The translations under genes were made by a program, and so were the position numbers. Positions 17,862-26,135 of a stretch of 64,000 nt of DNA are shown one piece after another (the first letter of the stretch is position 1; each line of letters starts with the position of its first letter). The notes beneath the pieces are model-generated. The model had not been told where the DNA came from. It ran no database searches and was given only the letters and a program-made list of their open reading frames with translations. Source of the DNA: Emticicia sp. C21 (GTDB lineage Bacteria > Bacteroidota > Bacteroidia > Cytophagales > Spirosomataceae); the NCBI RefSeq assembly GCF_003418935.1, contig NZ_QVMT01000006.1:248001-312000 (forward strand), read 5' to 3'.

Positions 17862-19568
17862 ATGCCTGTTAAAACACAACCGTATCCCTGGCTAAAATTT
17901 TATCCGGAGGGGATACCTTATGAAATCAACCCAGATGCCTATCCGTCATTATTAGAATTAATGGATGAGGGCTTTAAGAAATATGCTAATAATGCCGCCT
18001 ACTCTTGCATGGGCAAAGAGATCACATTCGGCGAATTAGATAAATACTCGCGCGATTTTGCCGCCTATCTTCAAAGCACGGATTTAAAGAAAGGTGATCG
18101 TCTGGTGATTCAGATGCCTAACTGTCTGCAATATCCGGTGGCTATGTTTGGTGCTTTAAGAGCAGGATTAATTATCGTCAATACCAATCCGCTATATACG
18201 CCTCGTGAAATGGAACATCAGTTTAAGGATTCGGGCGCAAAAGCTATTGTGATTGTAGCCAATTTTGCTTCGAACCTGGAGAAAGTACTTGATAAAACAT
18301 CCATCAAGCATGTATTTGTAACACAACTGGGCGATATGCTGGGCTTCCCAAAAAAGCAGATTGTGAATTTTGTGGTGAAGACCGTGAAGAAGATGGTGCC
18401 TGAATACAACCTGCCACAAGCCATGCCGTTTATGAGTGCCGTTAGCAAAGGCAGCAGCCTGAATTGGACTAAACCTACGCTTAAAAATTCAGAACTGGCC
18501 TTTATCCAATATACCGGTGGTACCACAGGTGTGTCAAAAGGCGCTATGCTGACTCACCGCAATATTATAGCCAACTTAGAGGCGAATCATATATGGCAAA
18601 GCGTAATGACTGGTAAGATTAAAGATGATAAAATAGTAGTGGTAGCCGCCCTGCCTTTGTATCATATTTATGCCCTGACAGTGAATGCCCTAACTTCTTT
18701 GAAAACTGGAACAATGAACCTGCTTATCACAAACCCACGTGATCTGGTGGCATTCATTAAAGATTTGAAGAAAAACCCACCTCATGTTTTCACCGGTTTA
18801 AATACATTGTATAACGGGTTATTAAATCATCCACAGATCAAAGAGGTTGATTTTAGTAAATTGGTGATTACTTCGGCAGGGGGTATGGCTTTGCAAGGTG
18901 TAGTAGCCAATCGTTGGAAAGAAATGACAGGGAATTTGCCTGCTGAGGGTTACGGTTTATCAGAAACCTCACCTGTATTGACATCTAATCCATTAGTAGG
19001 TGAAAACAGAATAGGAACCATCGGAGTACCCTGGCCAAGTACAGAAGTCAGAATATTAAAAGACGATGGCACCTGGGGAGACGTAGGCGAAGTAGGAGAG
19101 ATTTGTGCTAATGGCCCACAAGTAATGGCAGGTTACTATAACAGACCTGATGAAACGGCCAAAGTGATGATGAAAGATGAGGATGGCAAAGACTGGTTCA
19201 AAACCGGAGATATTGGCGTGATGGATGCAGACGGCTACTTCAAGATTGTAGATAGAAAGAAAGATATGATTCTGGTATCAGGCTTTAATGTTTATCCGAA
19301 TGAAATTGAAGAGGTAGTAGCTACTTGTCCCGGTGTTTTAGAAGTGGCTTGTATCGGTGTTCCTGACGAAAAATCTACGGAAGCCGTAAAAGTATTTATC
19401 GTGAAAAAAGACCCTGAGCTGACAGCCGAACAGGTAAAAGCCTATTGTAAGCAAAACCTGACAGGTTATAAATGCCCGAAACATATAGAGTTTCGTACTG
19501 AATTGCCTAAAACCAATGTTGGTAAAATTTTGCGCAGGGCTTTGAAGGAGGAGACGGCCAAAAATTAA
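17862..19568 (+). CDS. fadD: Long-chain fatty-acid-CoA ligase (AMP-binding)
   Basis: 568 residues, normal for FadD-type enzymes. The AMP-binding motif YTGGTTGVSKGAMLTHRN, the Y(G)LSETSP motif (GYGLSETSPVL), the TGDIGVMDADGYFKIVDRKKDMI hinge region and the C-terminal catalytic Lys region (PKTNVGKILRRALKEE) are all present. It activates fatty acids to acyl-CoA with ATP for beta-oxidation or lipid synthesis. Monocistronic, followed by repeat copy 2 and a bidirectional terminator. The symbol is given by family; chain-length preference is unknown. Confidence 0.92.
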   Translation: MPVKTQPYPWLKFYPEGIPYEINPDAYPSLLELMDEGFKKYANNAAYSCMGKEITFGELDKYSRDFAAYLQSTDLKKGDRLVIQMPNCLQYPVAMFGALRAGLIIVNTNPLYTPREMEHQFKDSGAKAIVIVANFASNLEKVLDKTSIKHVFVTQLGDMLGFPKKQIVNFVVKTVKKMVPEYNLPQAMPFMSAVSKGSSLNWTKPTLKNSELAFIQYTGGTTGVSKGAMLTHRNIIANLEANHIWQSVMTGKIKDDKIVVVAALPLYHIYALTVNALTSLKTGTMNLLITNPRDLVAFIKDLKKNPPHVFTGLNTLYNGLLNHPQIKEVDFSKLVITSAGGMALQGVVANRWKEMTGNLPAEGYGLSETSPVLTSNPLVGENRIGTIGVPWPSTEVRILKDDGTWGDVGEVGEICANGPQVMAGYYNRPDETAKVMMKDEDGKDWFKTGDIGVMDADGYFKIVDRKKDMILVSGFNVYPNEIEEVVATCPGVLEVACIGVPDEKSTEAVKVFIVKKDPELTAEQVKAYCKQNLTGYKCPKHIEFRTELPKTNVGKILRRALKEETAKN

Positions 19569-19591
19569 CCGTGTTCGACAGTCAAAGGGTT

Positions 19592-19710
19592 CACCGAATG
19601 AATTCGGTGTCTAAGTCAACAAAGGTATTTTTGAATACAGTACCAGACTTAAGTCCGGTACATAAATTTAGAATTATTCCTTTGTTAATTTAGTCGGCGA
19701 CTTCAGTCGC
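19592..19710 (+). repeat. Three-hairpin intergenic repeat, copy 2
   Basis: Left palindrome CACCGAATGAATTCGGTG (19592-19609), central TACCAGACTTAAGTCCGGTA (19641-19660, one mismatch), right GCGACTTCAGTCGC (19697-19710). Linkers CTAAGTCAACAAAGG (19611-19625) and CCTTTGTTAATTTAG (19679-19693) pair. Compared with copy 1 the left arm changes GACT/AGTC to GAAT/ATTC on both sides, a compensatory change. The octamer TCGACAGT flanks the element at 19575-19582 and 19715-19722. Confidence 0.83.
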
Positions 19711-19742
19711 TGAATCGACAGTAAAAGCTAAATAAACCCATA

Positions 19743-19779
19743 AAAAATGCCCTAAAATCGTAAGATTTAGGGCATTTTT
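19743..19779. terminator. Bidirectional intrinsic terminator
   Basis: Perfect 14-bp stem AAAAATGCCCTAAA / TTTAGGGCATTTTT (19743-19756 with 19766-19779). Shared by the acyl-CoA ligase (+) and the peroxiredoxin operon (-). Confidence 0.9.
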
Positions 19780-19799
19780 GTTGATGAAGCGAGTGCGAA

Positions 19800-20057
19800 T
19801 TAAGCGGGTACTCTATCAATTGAACCCATCACTTTTTTCATAAAGGTGTTAGCGGCATCTTTTTCAGGCATGCCATCAGCTATCATTTGGTGTACTTCCA
19901 ATGCTCCACAGAAATTAGAGATGAGTTCTCCAATCACGTCTACTTCTTCGTCTTTCAAAGACGGTGTTTCAGAAATATTTTCTAATACTTTAATAGCTGC
20001 CTCGATTTCAGCTACCGAAGAGGTGCGCTGAATTTGTCTAATTAAGGGTAATTTCAT
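19800..20057 (-). CDS. Small conserved protein, DUF6952-type
   Basis: 85 residues, no signal peptide or membrane segment. The sequence (SLKDEEVDVIGELISNFCGALEVHQMI, FMKKVMGSID) resembles a small Bacteroidota family that I recall as DUF6952, found beside thioredoxin and peroxiredoxin genes. Its start overlaps the end of the thioredoxin gene by 20 bp, implying translational coupling. It is the third gene of the peroxiredoxin-thioredoxin operon. Function unknown; a cytoplasmic helper of the redox pair is plausible but not shown. The single Cys (C50) is in a helix-like context. Confidence 0.75.
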   Translation of the reverse strand: MKLPLIRQIQRTSSVAEIEAAIKVLENISETPSLKDEEVDVIGELISNFCGALEVHQMIADGMPEKDAANTFMKKVMGSIDRVPA

Positions 20058-20352
20058 CTATCAAAGATTTTAATTGTTCTTCTTTATTGGTCTGTACCTG
20101 ATTTACCAATTGTCCGCCTTTAAAACTGGCAAATGTTGGCAAATTGTTCACCGAAGCCAGTTTTCTAGACGACGGGAATTTCTCGGCATCCACAATCACA
20201 AAAGCAGTGCTTTCATTGTCGTTTGACAGTCTTTTGAATTTTGGTTTCATCAGTCTGCAATTCCCACACCACGAAGCCGAAAATTGTACCATTACTTTGT
20301 CGTTTTGAGCTACAATCTCAGCTAAATTATCTTCTGCTAATTCAATCAACAT
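20038..20352 (-). CDS. Thioredoxin-family protein
   Basis: 104 residues, cytoplasmic. The active site is ASWCGNCR (C29, C32), a CGNC variant of the usual CGPC. Cis-proline segment NNLPTFASFKGG follows. It lies 18 bp after the peroxiredoxin gene and overlaps the next gene, so it is the likely dedicated reductant of that peroxiredoxin. The Pro-to-Asn change at the central dipeptide would be expected to alter redox potential (inference). Confidence 0.88.
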   Translation of the reverse strand: MLIELAEDNLAEIVAQNDKVMVQFSASWCGNCRLMKPKFKRLSNDNESTAFVIVDAEKFPSSRKLASVNNLPTFASFKGGQLVNQVQTNKEEQLKSLIDEITLN

Positions 20353-20370
20353 ACTCGTAAGATTTTAAAA

Positions 20371-21003
20371 TTAGTTTTGTGAGAAATAATTGGCCACACC
20401 TGCATTAGTAGCCTCCATGGCTGCTTCACCTTCTTCCCAGTTAGCAGGACAAACCTCACCGAATTTCTCTACGTGCAATTGTGCATCTAATAAGCGAAGA
20501 TAATCATCAATATTACGGCCTAACGGTAAGTCATTGATTGACTCATGACGCACGATACCTTCTTTGTCAATTAAAAACGTACCACGGAATGCTACCGGAT
20601 TTCCCACAAAAGACCATGTTCTGGTTTCGTTGTTGAACACATACTCACCACCCAAAACGCCACAATTCAAAGAAACAACTTTAGAAGTATCAGCAATAAT
20701 CGGATAAGTAATGCCCTGGATACCACCTTGTTCTTTAGGCGTATTCAACCAGGCCAGGTGTGTTTCTTCTGTGTCTGTTGAACAACCTACTACCACTGCA
20801 CCTCTTTTTTCGAATTCACCTAATTTTTCCTGAAAAGCATGCAATTCTGTCGGACATACGAAAGTGAAATCTTTCGGGTAGAAGAACAAAATCACATACT
20901 TTTTACCTAAATATTGGTCTAAACTGAAGTTTTCAACGATTTCTTCACCGTCGATTACAGCACCTGTATTAATGTGCGGATATTTTTTACCTACTAATGA
21001 CAT
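20371..21003 (-). CDS. Typical 2-Cys peroxiredoxin (AhpC/Prx1 type)
   Basis: 210 residues. Peroxidatic Cys C50 in FYPKDFTFVCPTE and resolving Cys C185 in VCPANW define a typical 2-Cys peroxiredoxin. It reduces H2O2 and organic peroxides in the cytoplasm. The C-terminal tail (ATNAGVANYFSQN) extends past the usual YF region. First gene of an operon with a thioredoxin and a DUF6952 protein. A TACCTTTG box lies about 128 bp upstream, which implies a long leader. Confidence 0.95.
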   Translation of the reverse strand: MSLVGKKYPHINTGAVIDGEEIVENFSLDQYLGKKYVILFFYPKDFTFVCPTELHAFQEKLGEFEKRGAVVVGCSTDTEETHLAWLNTPKEQGGIQGITYPIIADTSKVVSLNCGVLGGEYVFNNETRTWSFVGNPVAFRGTFLIDKEGIVRHESINDLPLGRNIDDYLRLLDAQLHVEKFGEVCPANWEEGEAAMEATNAGVANYFSQN

Positions 21004-21130
21004 TGTATTATTATACTATTTATTGGGTTTGTAAATAAGAAAACCAACACAAAAAAATACAAAAATTTGGTATCGGTCTCTCTATTATTCGAATGTTCTA
21101 TTAAGTTCTTTTAATAGTCCAAATGTGTTG

Positions 21131-21138
21131 CAAAGGTA
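21131..21138 (-). promoter_or_regulatory. -7 box of the peroxiredoxin operon
   Basis: TACCTTTG on the minus strand, 128 bp upstream of the peroxiredoxin ATG; the rest of the leader is AT-rich. No TTG at the expected -33 distance. Confidence 0.55.
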
Positions 21139-21311
21139 TAATCTATGGAGGGAATAGAATATGATGATTGTCAGGAATAGGTTAATAGTGCAATTTTAGT
21201 GAGAATTGGGAATTGGATTTTTATTAGATTGGGATTTTGTAAGAATTTCTTTGCTAAGAAAAAAAGGTTGTATATAAGGACGTTTTAAAAGTATATTTTA
21301 AACTTATGAAA

Positions 21312-21328
21312 TACACTTTTAAAGTGTA
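21312..21328. promoter_or_regulatory. Operator-like palindrome upstream of the Uma2 gene
   Basis: TACACTTT T AAAGTGTA is a perfect 8-bp-arm palindrome with a single central base. It ends 7 bp before a TATATTTG -7 box (21336-21343), so it occupies the promoter spacer. A repressor site is likely; the regulator is unknown. Confidence 0.5.
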
Positions 21329-21335
21329 AATTGGT

Positions 21336-21343
21336 TATATTTG
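21336..21343 (+). promoter_or_regulatory. -7 box of the Uma2 gene
   Basis: TATATTTG matches TAnnTTTG, 20 bp upstream of the ATG at 21363. The other bases of the 360-bp gap 21004-21362 show no gene. Confidence 0.55.
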
Positions 21344-21362
21344 TAAATAAACTTCAGGAAAG

Positions 21363-21980
21363 ATGGCAACGGGAACAAGTGATTTTTTACCAAGACTTAT
21401 CCGACATAAACCTGCTCGTAAATATACACTCGAAGAATATTTACGAAAGGAGGGTAATTCGACGTATAAACATGAATTTATAAATGGCGAGATACTTAAA
21501 ATGCCTAACGCAAGATATAATCATAATCTGATAGCCATGAATGTGGCTGTTGAAATGACTAATACCATTGAAGAATCAGATAAAAACTATCTTGTTTTAG
21601 GTTCTGACCAGAAAATATATCTACCTGTTCTTGATGAAAGCGTTTATGCAGATACCCTGGCTGTTTGTGAAAAGCCGTTATTCTGGGACGATGACGATTT
21701 ATTATTAATAAATCCGATTTTGGTGGTAGAAGTTTTATCAAAATCAACTCAACGCTATGACCGGACAAGTAAGTTTGATAAATATAAAACACTAGAATCA
21801 TTTAAAGAGTATGTAATGATTCGTCAGAATGAATGTTATGCAGAGGTTTGGTATAGAGAACGCCCCGGACTTTGGCATGAAACAAATGTAACTGATATTG
21901 ACAGCAAACTACCTCTTCAGTCTCTTGGTGTAGAAATTTCAATGAAGCGGATTTATAAAAATGTAAGTTTTGCTGTCTAA
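21363..21980 (+). CDS. Uma2-family (DUF820) putative nuclease-fold protein
   Basis: 205 residues. It matches the Uma2/DUF820 pattern: RKYTLEEYLRKEG, KHEFINGEILKM, the YADTLAVCEK segment with the conserved Asp, NPILVVEVLSKSTQRYDRTSKFDKYK with the E-x-L core, and YVMIRQNECYAEVW. The family has a PD-(D/E)XK-like restriction-endonuclease fold but no known biological role. It stands alone with its own promoter and palindrome. A decayed relative lies at 31248-31835. Confidence 0.85.
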   Translation: MATGTSDFLPRLIRHKPARKYTLEEYLRKEGNSTYKHEFINGEILKMPNARYNHNLIAMNVAVEMTNTIEESDKNYLVLGSDQKIYLPVLDESVYADTLAVCEKPLFWDDDDLLLINPILVVEVLSKSTQRYDRTSKFDKYKTLESFKEYVMIRQNECYAEVWYRERPGLWHETNVTDIDSKLPLQSLGVEISMKRIYKNVSFAV

Positions 21981-22050
21981 AAGTATATCTTCTTGCGCAA
22001 AGTTTTGCAGTGATTTTTACTTGACTCTACTCAAAAATCATTTAAACCTG

Positions 22051-22058
22051 TAACTTTG
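22051..22058 (+). promoter_or_regulatory. -7 box of metG
   Basis: TAACTTTG, 91 bp upstream of the metG start; a TTG lies 27 bp further upstream, longer than the normal spacer. Confidence 0.4.
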
Positions 22059-22149
22059 CGAACTTATTTTTATAATGCGTGATTTAGTATAATCAAAAAG
22101 AGGCGTTTGCTCGTTTATTAATTACTAAAATCACACAATACCATTTCCT

Positions 22150-24198
22150 ATGCAAAAATACACTGTTACAGCAGCCCTGATTTATGCCAATGGCCCTATT
22201 CATATCGGGCATTTGGCGGGTTGTTATATTCCTGCGGATATTTATGTGCGTTATCTTCGTTCTACCGGTGCTGATGTAGCTTTTATCAGCGGTACTGACG
22301 AACACGGCGTGCCAATTACTGTTAAAGCGAGGTTAGAAGGTAAAACTCCTCAGCAAGTAGTAGATTTTTATTACGAACAAATCAAAAAAGCTTTTGCTGA
22401 TTTGGGTATCTCTTTCGACATTTACTCGCGTACATCTAACCCTGCACATCATCAGCTTTCGCAGGAGATTTTCTCTACCATGTACGACAAAGGTTTCTTT
22501 GATGAGGAAACGAATGAGCAATATTATGACGAAGTAGCGCAACAGTTTCTGGCAGATAGATACATTGTAGGTGAATGTCCTAGCTGCGGAAACCCGAATG
22601 CGTATGGTGACCAGTGTGAGCGTTGTGGTTCTACACTTTCGCCTACTGAATTGAAGAACCCACATTCTACACTTTCAGGCTCAAAACCTGTGATGAAGCC
22701 TACCAAAAACTGGTATCTACCACTTGACCGTATGCAGCCTGATATAGAAAAATATGTCAACAGCCATAAGGAGTGGAAAACCAATGTTCTTGGTCAATGC
22801 CAATCATGGTTGAAAGATGGCTTGAGACCCCGTGCCATGACCCGTGACCTTGACTGGGGTGTGAAAGTACCTTTGCCTGATACAGATGGTAAAGTGCTAT
22901 ATGTATGGTTTGACGCGCCTATCGGCTATATTACTTTTACGAAAGAATGGGCAGACCAGAATGGCAAAAACTGGGAAGATTACTGGAAAAATAAAGATAC
23001 TAAACTCGTGCATTTCATCGGAAAAGATAATATCGTTTTCCATTGCATTATTTTCCCTGCGATGCTAATGGCTGAGGGAAGCTATATTTTAGCTGATAAT
23101 GTCCCTGCCAATGAGTTTATGAACTTAGAGGGTAATAAAATCTCAACTTCAAAAAACTGGGCAGTTTGGTTACATGAATATTTAGAAGAATTCCCTGATA
23201 AACAAGATGAATTGCGCTATGTATTATCAGCCAATGCTCCTGAGACCAAAGACAGCGAGTTTACCTGGAAAGATTACCAAACCCGCGTGAATAGCGAATT
23301 GGTAGGGGTTTTCGGAAACTTCGTGAATAGGGTATTAGTGTTAACACACAAAAATTTCAATGGGGTTGTACCAGCAAAAGATACATTAAGAGAAATTGAT
23401 ACAAAAGTTCTGGAAGAATTGAGTGGATTTCCTAAAGTAATTGGTGGGGCTATCAGCAATTATAAATTCCGTGAGGCATTAAATTTAGTGATGGATTTAG
23501 CTCGCTTAGGAAATAAATATTTGGCAGATACAGAACCTTGGAAAGAAAGCGATCCTATAAGAGTAGGCACTATCATGAATGTGGCTATACAGATAAGCGC
23601 AAGTCTGGCCATTGTCAGTGAGCCTTTCTTACCTTTTACAGCTGCTAAAATCTTTGAAATGTTAAATCTTGACCCACAAACATGGGAGTCGGCAGGTAGG
23701 GTAGATATGATAGTGGCAGGCCATAAATTAAACCCAGCACAATTGTTGTTCACAAAAATCGAGGATAGTGTAGTTGAAAAACAAGTGCAAAGATTGTTAG
23801 AAATTAAGAAGATGAATGAATTAGAAGCTAAAAAGAGAGAAGACGAAATAAAGGAAGTTCCTGAACTGAAAGCTAGTATTCAATATGATGATTTTGCGAA
23901 ACTGGATATTCGTGTTGGGACTATTCTGGAAGCAGAAAAAGTAGCCAAAAGTGACAAACTATTGAAATTTCTGATTGATGATGGTATTGAGAAAAGAACA
24001 ATTCTGAGTGGTATTGCCAAATACTTTAAACCGGAAGAAATGATTGGCAAACAGGTAACTTTCTTAGCCAACTTAGCTCCACGTAAAATGATGGGCGTAG
24101 AATCAAACGGTATGATTCTGATGGCAGAAGACCGCGATGGAAGTCTGGCGCTTTTGCAACCACACAAAGCCGTTTGGAACGGTGGGCCTGTGAGTTAA
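22150..24198 (+). CDS. metG: Methionyl-tRNA synthetase
   Basis: 682 residues, the long form. Class I signature HIGHLAG near residue 19, zinc-knuckle CPSCG...CERCG about 140-155, [12 protein letters not shown] region and the KMSKS-equivalent written KISTSKNW. The C-terminal 110 residues form an EMAP-II/Trbp111-type tRNA-binding domain ([26 protein letters not shown]) that dimerises the enzyme. It charges tRNA-Met. Single gene with its own terminator. Confidence 0.97.
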   Translation: MQKYTVTAALIYANGPIHIGHLAGCYIPADIYVRYLRSTGADVAFISGTDEHGVPITVKARLEGKTPQQVVDFYYEQIKKAFADLGISFDIYSRTSNPAHHQLSQEIFSTMYDKGFFDEETNEQYYDEVAQQFLADRYIVGECPSCGNPNAYGDQCERCGSTLSPTELKNPHSTLSGSKPVMKPTKNWYLPLDRMQPDIEKYVNSHKEWKTNVLGQCQSWLKDGLRPRAMTRDLDWGVKVPLPDTDGKVLYVWFDAPIGYITFTKEWADQNGKNWEDYWKNKDTKLVHFIGKDNIVFHCIIFPAMLMAEGSYILADNVPANEFMNLEGNKISTSKNWAVWLHEYLEEFPDKQDELRYVLSANAPETKDSEFTWKDYQTRVNSELVGVFGNFVNRVLVLTHKNFNGVVPAKDTLREIDTKVLEELSGFPKVIGGAISNYKFREALNLVMDLARLGNKYLADTEPWKESDPIRVGTIMNVAIQISASLAIVSEPFLPFTAAKIFEMLNLDPQTWESAGRVDMIVAGHKLNPAQLLFTKIEDSVVEKQVQRLLEIKKMNELEAKKREDEIKEVPELKASIQYDDFAKLDIRVGTILEAEKVAKSDKLLKFLIDDGIEKRTILSGIAKYFKPEEMIGKQVTFLANLAPRKMMGVESNGMILMAEDRDGSLALLQPHKAVWNGGPVS

Positions 24199-24219
24199 GG
24201 AGCTAAGCATACAAAATTT

Positions 24220-24255
24220 AAAAATGGGATTGCAAGTTATTGTAATCCCATTTTT
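24220..24255 (+). terminator. Intrinsic terminator after metG
   Basis: Perfect 12-bp stem AAAAATGGGATT / AATCCCATTTTT with a 12-base loop and a T tail. Confidence 0.87.
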
Positions 24256-24277
24256 ATGATTTCTATCCCTAAAAAGT

Positions 24278-24285
24278 TATATTTG
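24278..24285 (+). promoter_or_regulatory. -7 box of the DUF433/DUF5615 pair
   Basis: TATATTTG, 26 bp before the ATG at 24312 and just after the metG terminator, so the pair has its own promoter. Confidence 0.5.
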
Positions 24286-24311
24286 TATAAGGAAACAAAA
24301 AGGATTATTAT

Positions 24312-24539
24312 ATGGACCTCAATCGTATCACTTTCAATCAAAATATTATGGGGGGCAAACCCTGTATTCGTGGAATGCGAGTTACAGTAGGAACAATTGT
24401 AGGTTTAATAGCTGCGGGGCGTTCTAATAATGAAATCCTGGAGGCTTATCCGTATTTAGAAATAGAAGATTTACGTCAGGCTCTTTCCTATGCTGCTTGG
24501 CGAGCCGAAGAAATTGATATTCCTGCTGTATTTTCATGA
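24312..24539 (+). CDS. DUF433 antitoxin-like protein
   Basis: 75 residues. It shows the DUF433 pattern: ITFNQNIMGGKPCIRGMRVTVGTIVGLIAAG, EILEAYPYLEIEDLRQALSYAA. DUF433 proteins are small winged-helix-like DNA-binding antitoxins usually paired with a PIN-like DUF5615 partner. Here the stop overlaps the start of exactly such a gene (ATGA overlap at 24536-24539). Predicted role: neutralises the partner and represses the operon. Assigned by family and arrangement; no activity is shown. Confidence 0.87.
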   Translation: MDLNRITFNQNIMGGKPCIRGMRVTVGTIVGLIAAGRSNNEILEAYPYLEIEDLRQALSYAAWRAEEIDIPAVFS

Positions 24540-24901
24540 AAATATTAATTGACATGAATTTGTCTCCCAGTTGGGTTCAATTTCTCCAAGAAAATGGTTT
24601 TGAAGCCATTCATTGGATAAATGTTGGTAAACCAAACGACCCTGACAAAGTTATATTCGACTATGCTTCGAAAAACAACTACATTGTATTTACAAATGAT
24701 TTAGACTTTGGTGCTATATTAGCTGCAACAAATGCTGATTCTCCAAGCGTGTTTCAACTAAAAAGTCAAGAATTACTTCCAACTGCTATTGGAGAAACAG
24801 TTATCAACTGCTTTAATCAATATGAGAATTATTTGAAAGAGGGAAGCTTAATAACTTTTGACACATCTAAAATCAGAGTTAGAATTCTCCCTCTAAAATA
24901 G
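24536..24901 (+). CDS. DUF5615 PIN-like toxin candidate
   Basis: 121 residues. The N-terminal MKILIDMNLSPSWVQFL with D6 and the later VFTNDLDFGAILAA are the acidic motifs of the DUF5615 (Mut7-C/PIN-like) RNase family. It is translationally coupled to the DUF433 antitoxin gene through a 4-bp overlap. It ends 4 bp before the end of the convergent gcvT gene, with no room for a terminator. Probable ribonuclease toxin of a type II pair; whether it is toxic is not known. Confidence 0.85.
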   Translation: MKILIDMNLSPSWVQFLQENGFEAIHWINVGKPNDPDKVIFDYASKNNYIVFTNDLDFGAILAATNADSPSVFQLKSQELLPTAIGETVINCFNQYENYLKEGSLITFDTSKIRVRILPLK

Positions 24902-24905
24902 TATC

Positions 24906-26009
24906 TTACACCCCAGGCTTCACAAAAGGCATCTTAGTAACCACTGCCTTCAACAATTTATCTCTTACTTTGATAAATACCTCTGTCCCCACTTTTGAGT
25001 ATTCAGTCGGTACATATCCCATCGCAATACCTTTCTGCAAAGTTGGCGACATAGTACCTGAGGTAATTTCTCCTAATCTATCGCCCTCAGCATCACAGAT
25101 TTCATAATGTGAGCGAGGAATCCCTCTGTCAACCATTTCCAAACCTACTAATTTACGTTTCAAACCAGCTGCTTTCTGTGCTTGCAAATTAGCTGAATTA
25201 ACAAAGTTTTTATTGAATTTGGTAACCCAACCCAAGCCTGCTTCCAGTGGAGAAGTAGTGTCGGTAATATCGTTGCCATATAAACAATAACCCATTTCTA
25301 AGCGTAGAGTATCTCTAGCACCTAAACCGATGGGTTTAATATCAAACTCAGCACCTGCTTCAAATATCGCATTCCACAATTCTTCGGCTCTATCATTGCT
25401 TACATACACTTCAAAGCCACCTGCTCCGGTATATCCGGTAGCTGATACAATCACAGGCTCAATTCCGGCTACTTTGCCCGATTGGAAAGTATAATAATCC
25501 ATCGAAGCCAAATCCATATCTGTCAGCTTTTGAAGCGTTGGCAATGCTTTTGGGCCTTGCACCGCAAATAAACAGGTAGTATCAGATACATTAGTCATTT
25601 TCACGCCATCCGTATTATGGCTTTGAATCCACTCCCAATCCTTTTCGATGTTTGACGCATTTACTACCAGATAATACCAGTTTTCGTTCATACGATAAAC
25701 CAATAAATCATCTACCGCACCGCCTTGTTTATTAGGCAAATAACTATATTGTATTTTGCCGTCAAACAATACAGAAGCATCGTTTGCTGATACGCGTTGA
25801 ATCAGGTCAAGGGCTTTTTCTCCGGTCAACATAAATTCGCCCATGTGTGATACATCAAAAACACCCACGCCATTACGCACACAATTATGCTCTTCGATAT
25901 CAGATGAATAGCGAACAGGCATCAGAAAGCCTGCAAATGGCACCATTTTTCCACCGATTTTTTCGTGTAAATCACTCAGAGGGATTTTCTTTATTTCTGT
26001 TGAGTCCAT
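24906..26009 (-). CDS. gcvT: Aminomethyltransferase (glycine cleavage T protein)
   Basis: 367 residues from the ATG at 26009 ([17 protein letters not shown]). A frame extension to 26093 would run through the promoter and has no family match. T-protein motifs are clear: [16 protein letters not shown]-like [31 protein letters not shown] and [20 protein letters not shown]. It transfers the methylene group from the H-protein aminomethyl-lipoate to tetrahydrofolate. No gcvH or gcvP is adjacent. A -7 box TATTTTTG is at complement 26038-26045. Confidence 0.95.
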   Translation of the reverse strand: MDSTEIKKIPLSDLHEKIGGKMVPFAGFLMPVRYSSDIEEHNCVRNGVGVFDVSHMGEFMLTGEKALDLIQRVSANDASVLFDGKIQYSYLPNKQGGAVDDLLVYRMNENWYYLVVNASNIEKDWEWIQSHNTDGVKMTNVSDTTCLFAVQGPKALPTLQKLTDMDLASMDYYTFQSGKVAGIEPVIVSATGYTGAGGFEVYVSNDRAEELWNAIFEAGAEFDIKPIGLGARDTLRLEMGYCLYGNDITDTTSPLEAGLGWVTKFNKNFVNSANLQAQKAAGLKRKLVGLEMVDRGIPRSHYEICDAEGDRLGEITSGTMSPTLQKGIAMGYVPTEYSKVGTEVFIKVRDKLLKAVVTKMPFVKPGV

Positions 26010-26037
26010 GTATTTTTTGAAGGATATGTTCTGGCGA

Positions 26038-26045
26038 CAAAAATA
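26038..26045 (-). promoter_or_regulatory. -7 box of gcvT
   Basis: TATTTTTG on the minus strand, 28 bp upstream of the gcvT ATG and downstream of the preceding operon's terminator. Confidence 0.5.
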
Positions 26046-26079
26046 AATAAAATATCGGGTTGTAAACCCCTCAAACAAA

Positions 26080-26113
26080 AAAAGTAGAAACACGTTGCCA
26101 TATTTCTACTTTT
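26080..26113 (-). terminator. Intrinsic terminator of the coiled-coil membrane operon
   Basis: On the minus strand AAAAGTAGAAA pairs with TTTCTACTTTT and a long T run follows (11-bp stem, 12-base loop). It separates the operon at 26136-28621 from gcvT. Confidence 0.85.
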
Positions 26114-26135
26114 AAATATTCTAAAACCAATCTCC

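Noticed and set aside
17684-17872. Small plus-strand gene before the acyl-CoA ligase
   Set aside because: The translation is dominated by residues of AT-rich noncoding DNA (Ile, Tyr, Lys, Leu), with no promoter or family.
21363-21980. Uma2 protein as part of a restriction or defence system
   Set aside because: The fold resembles restriction endonucleases, but no methylase, helicase or other defence gene is adjacent and the family has no demonstrated defence role.
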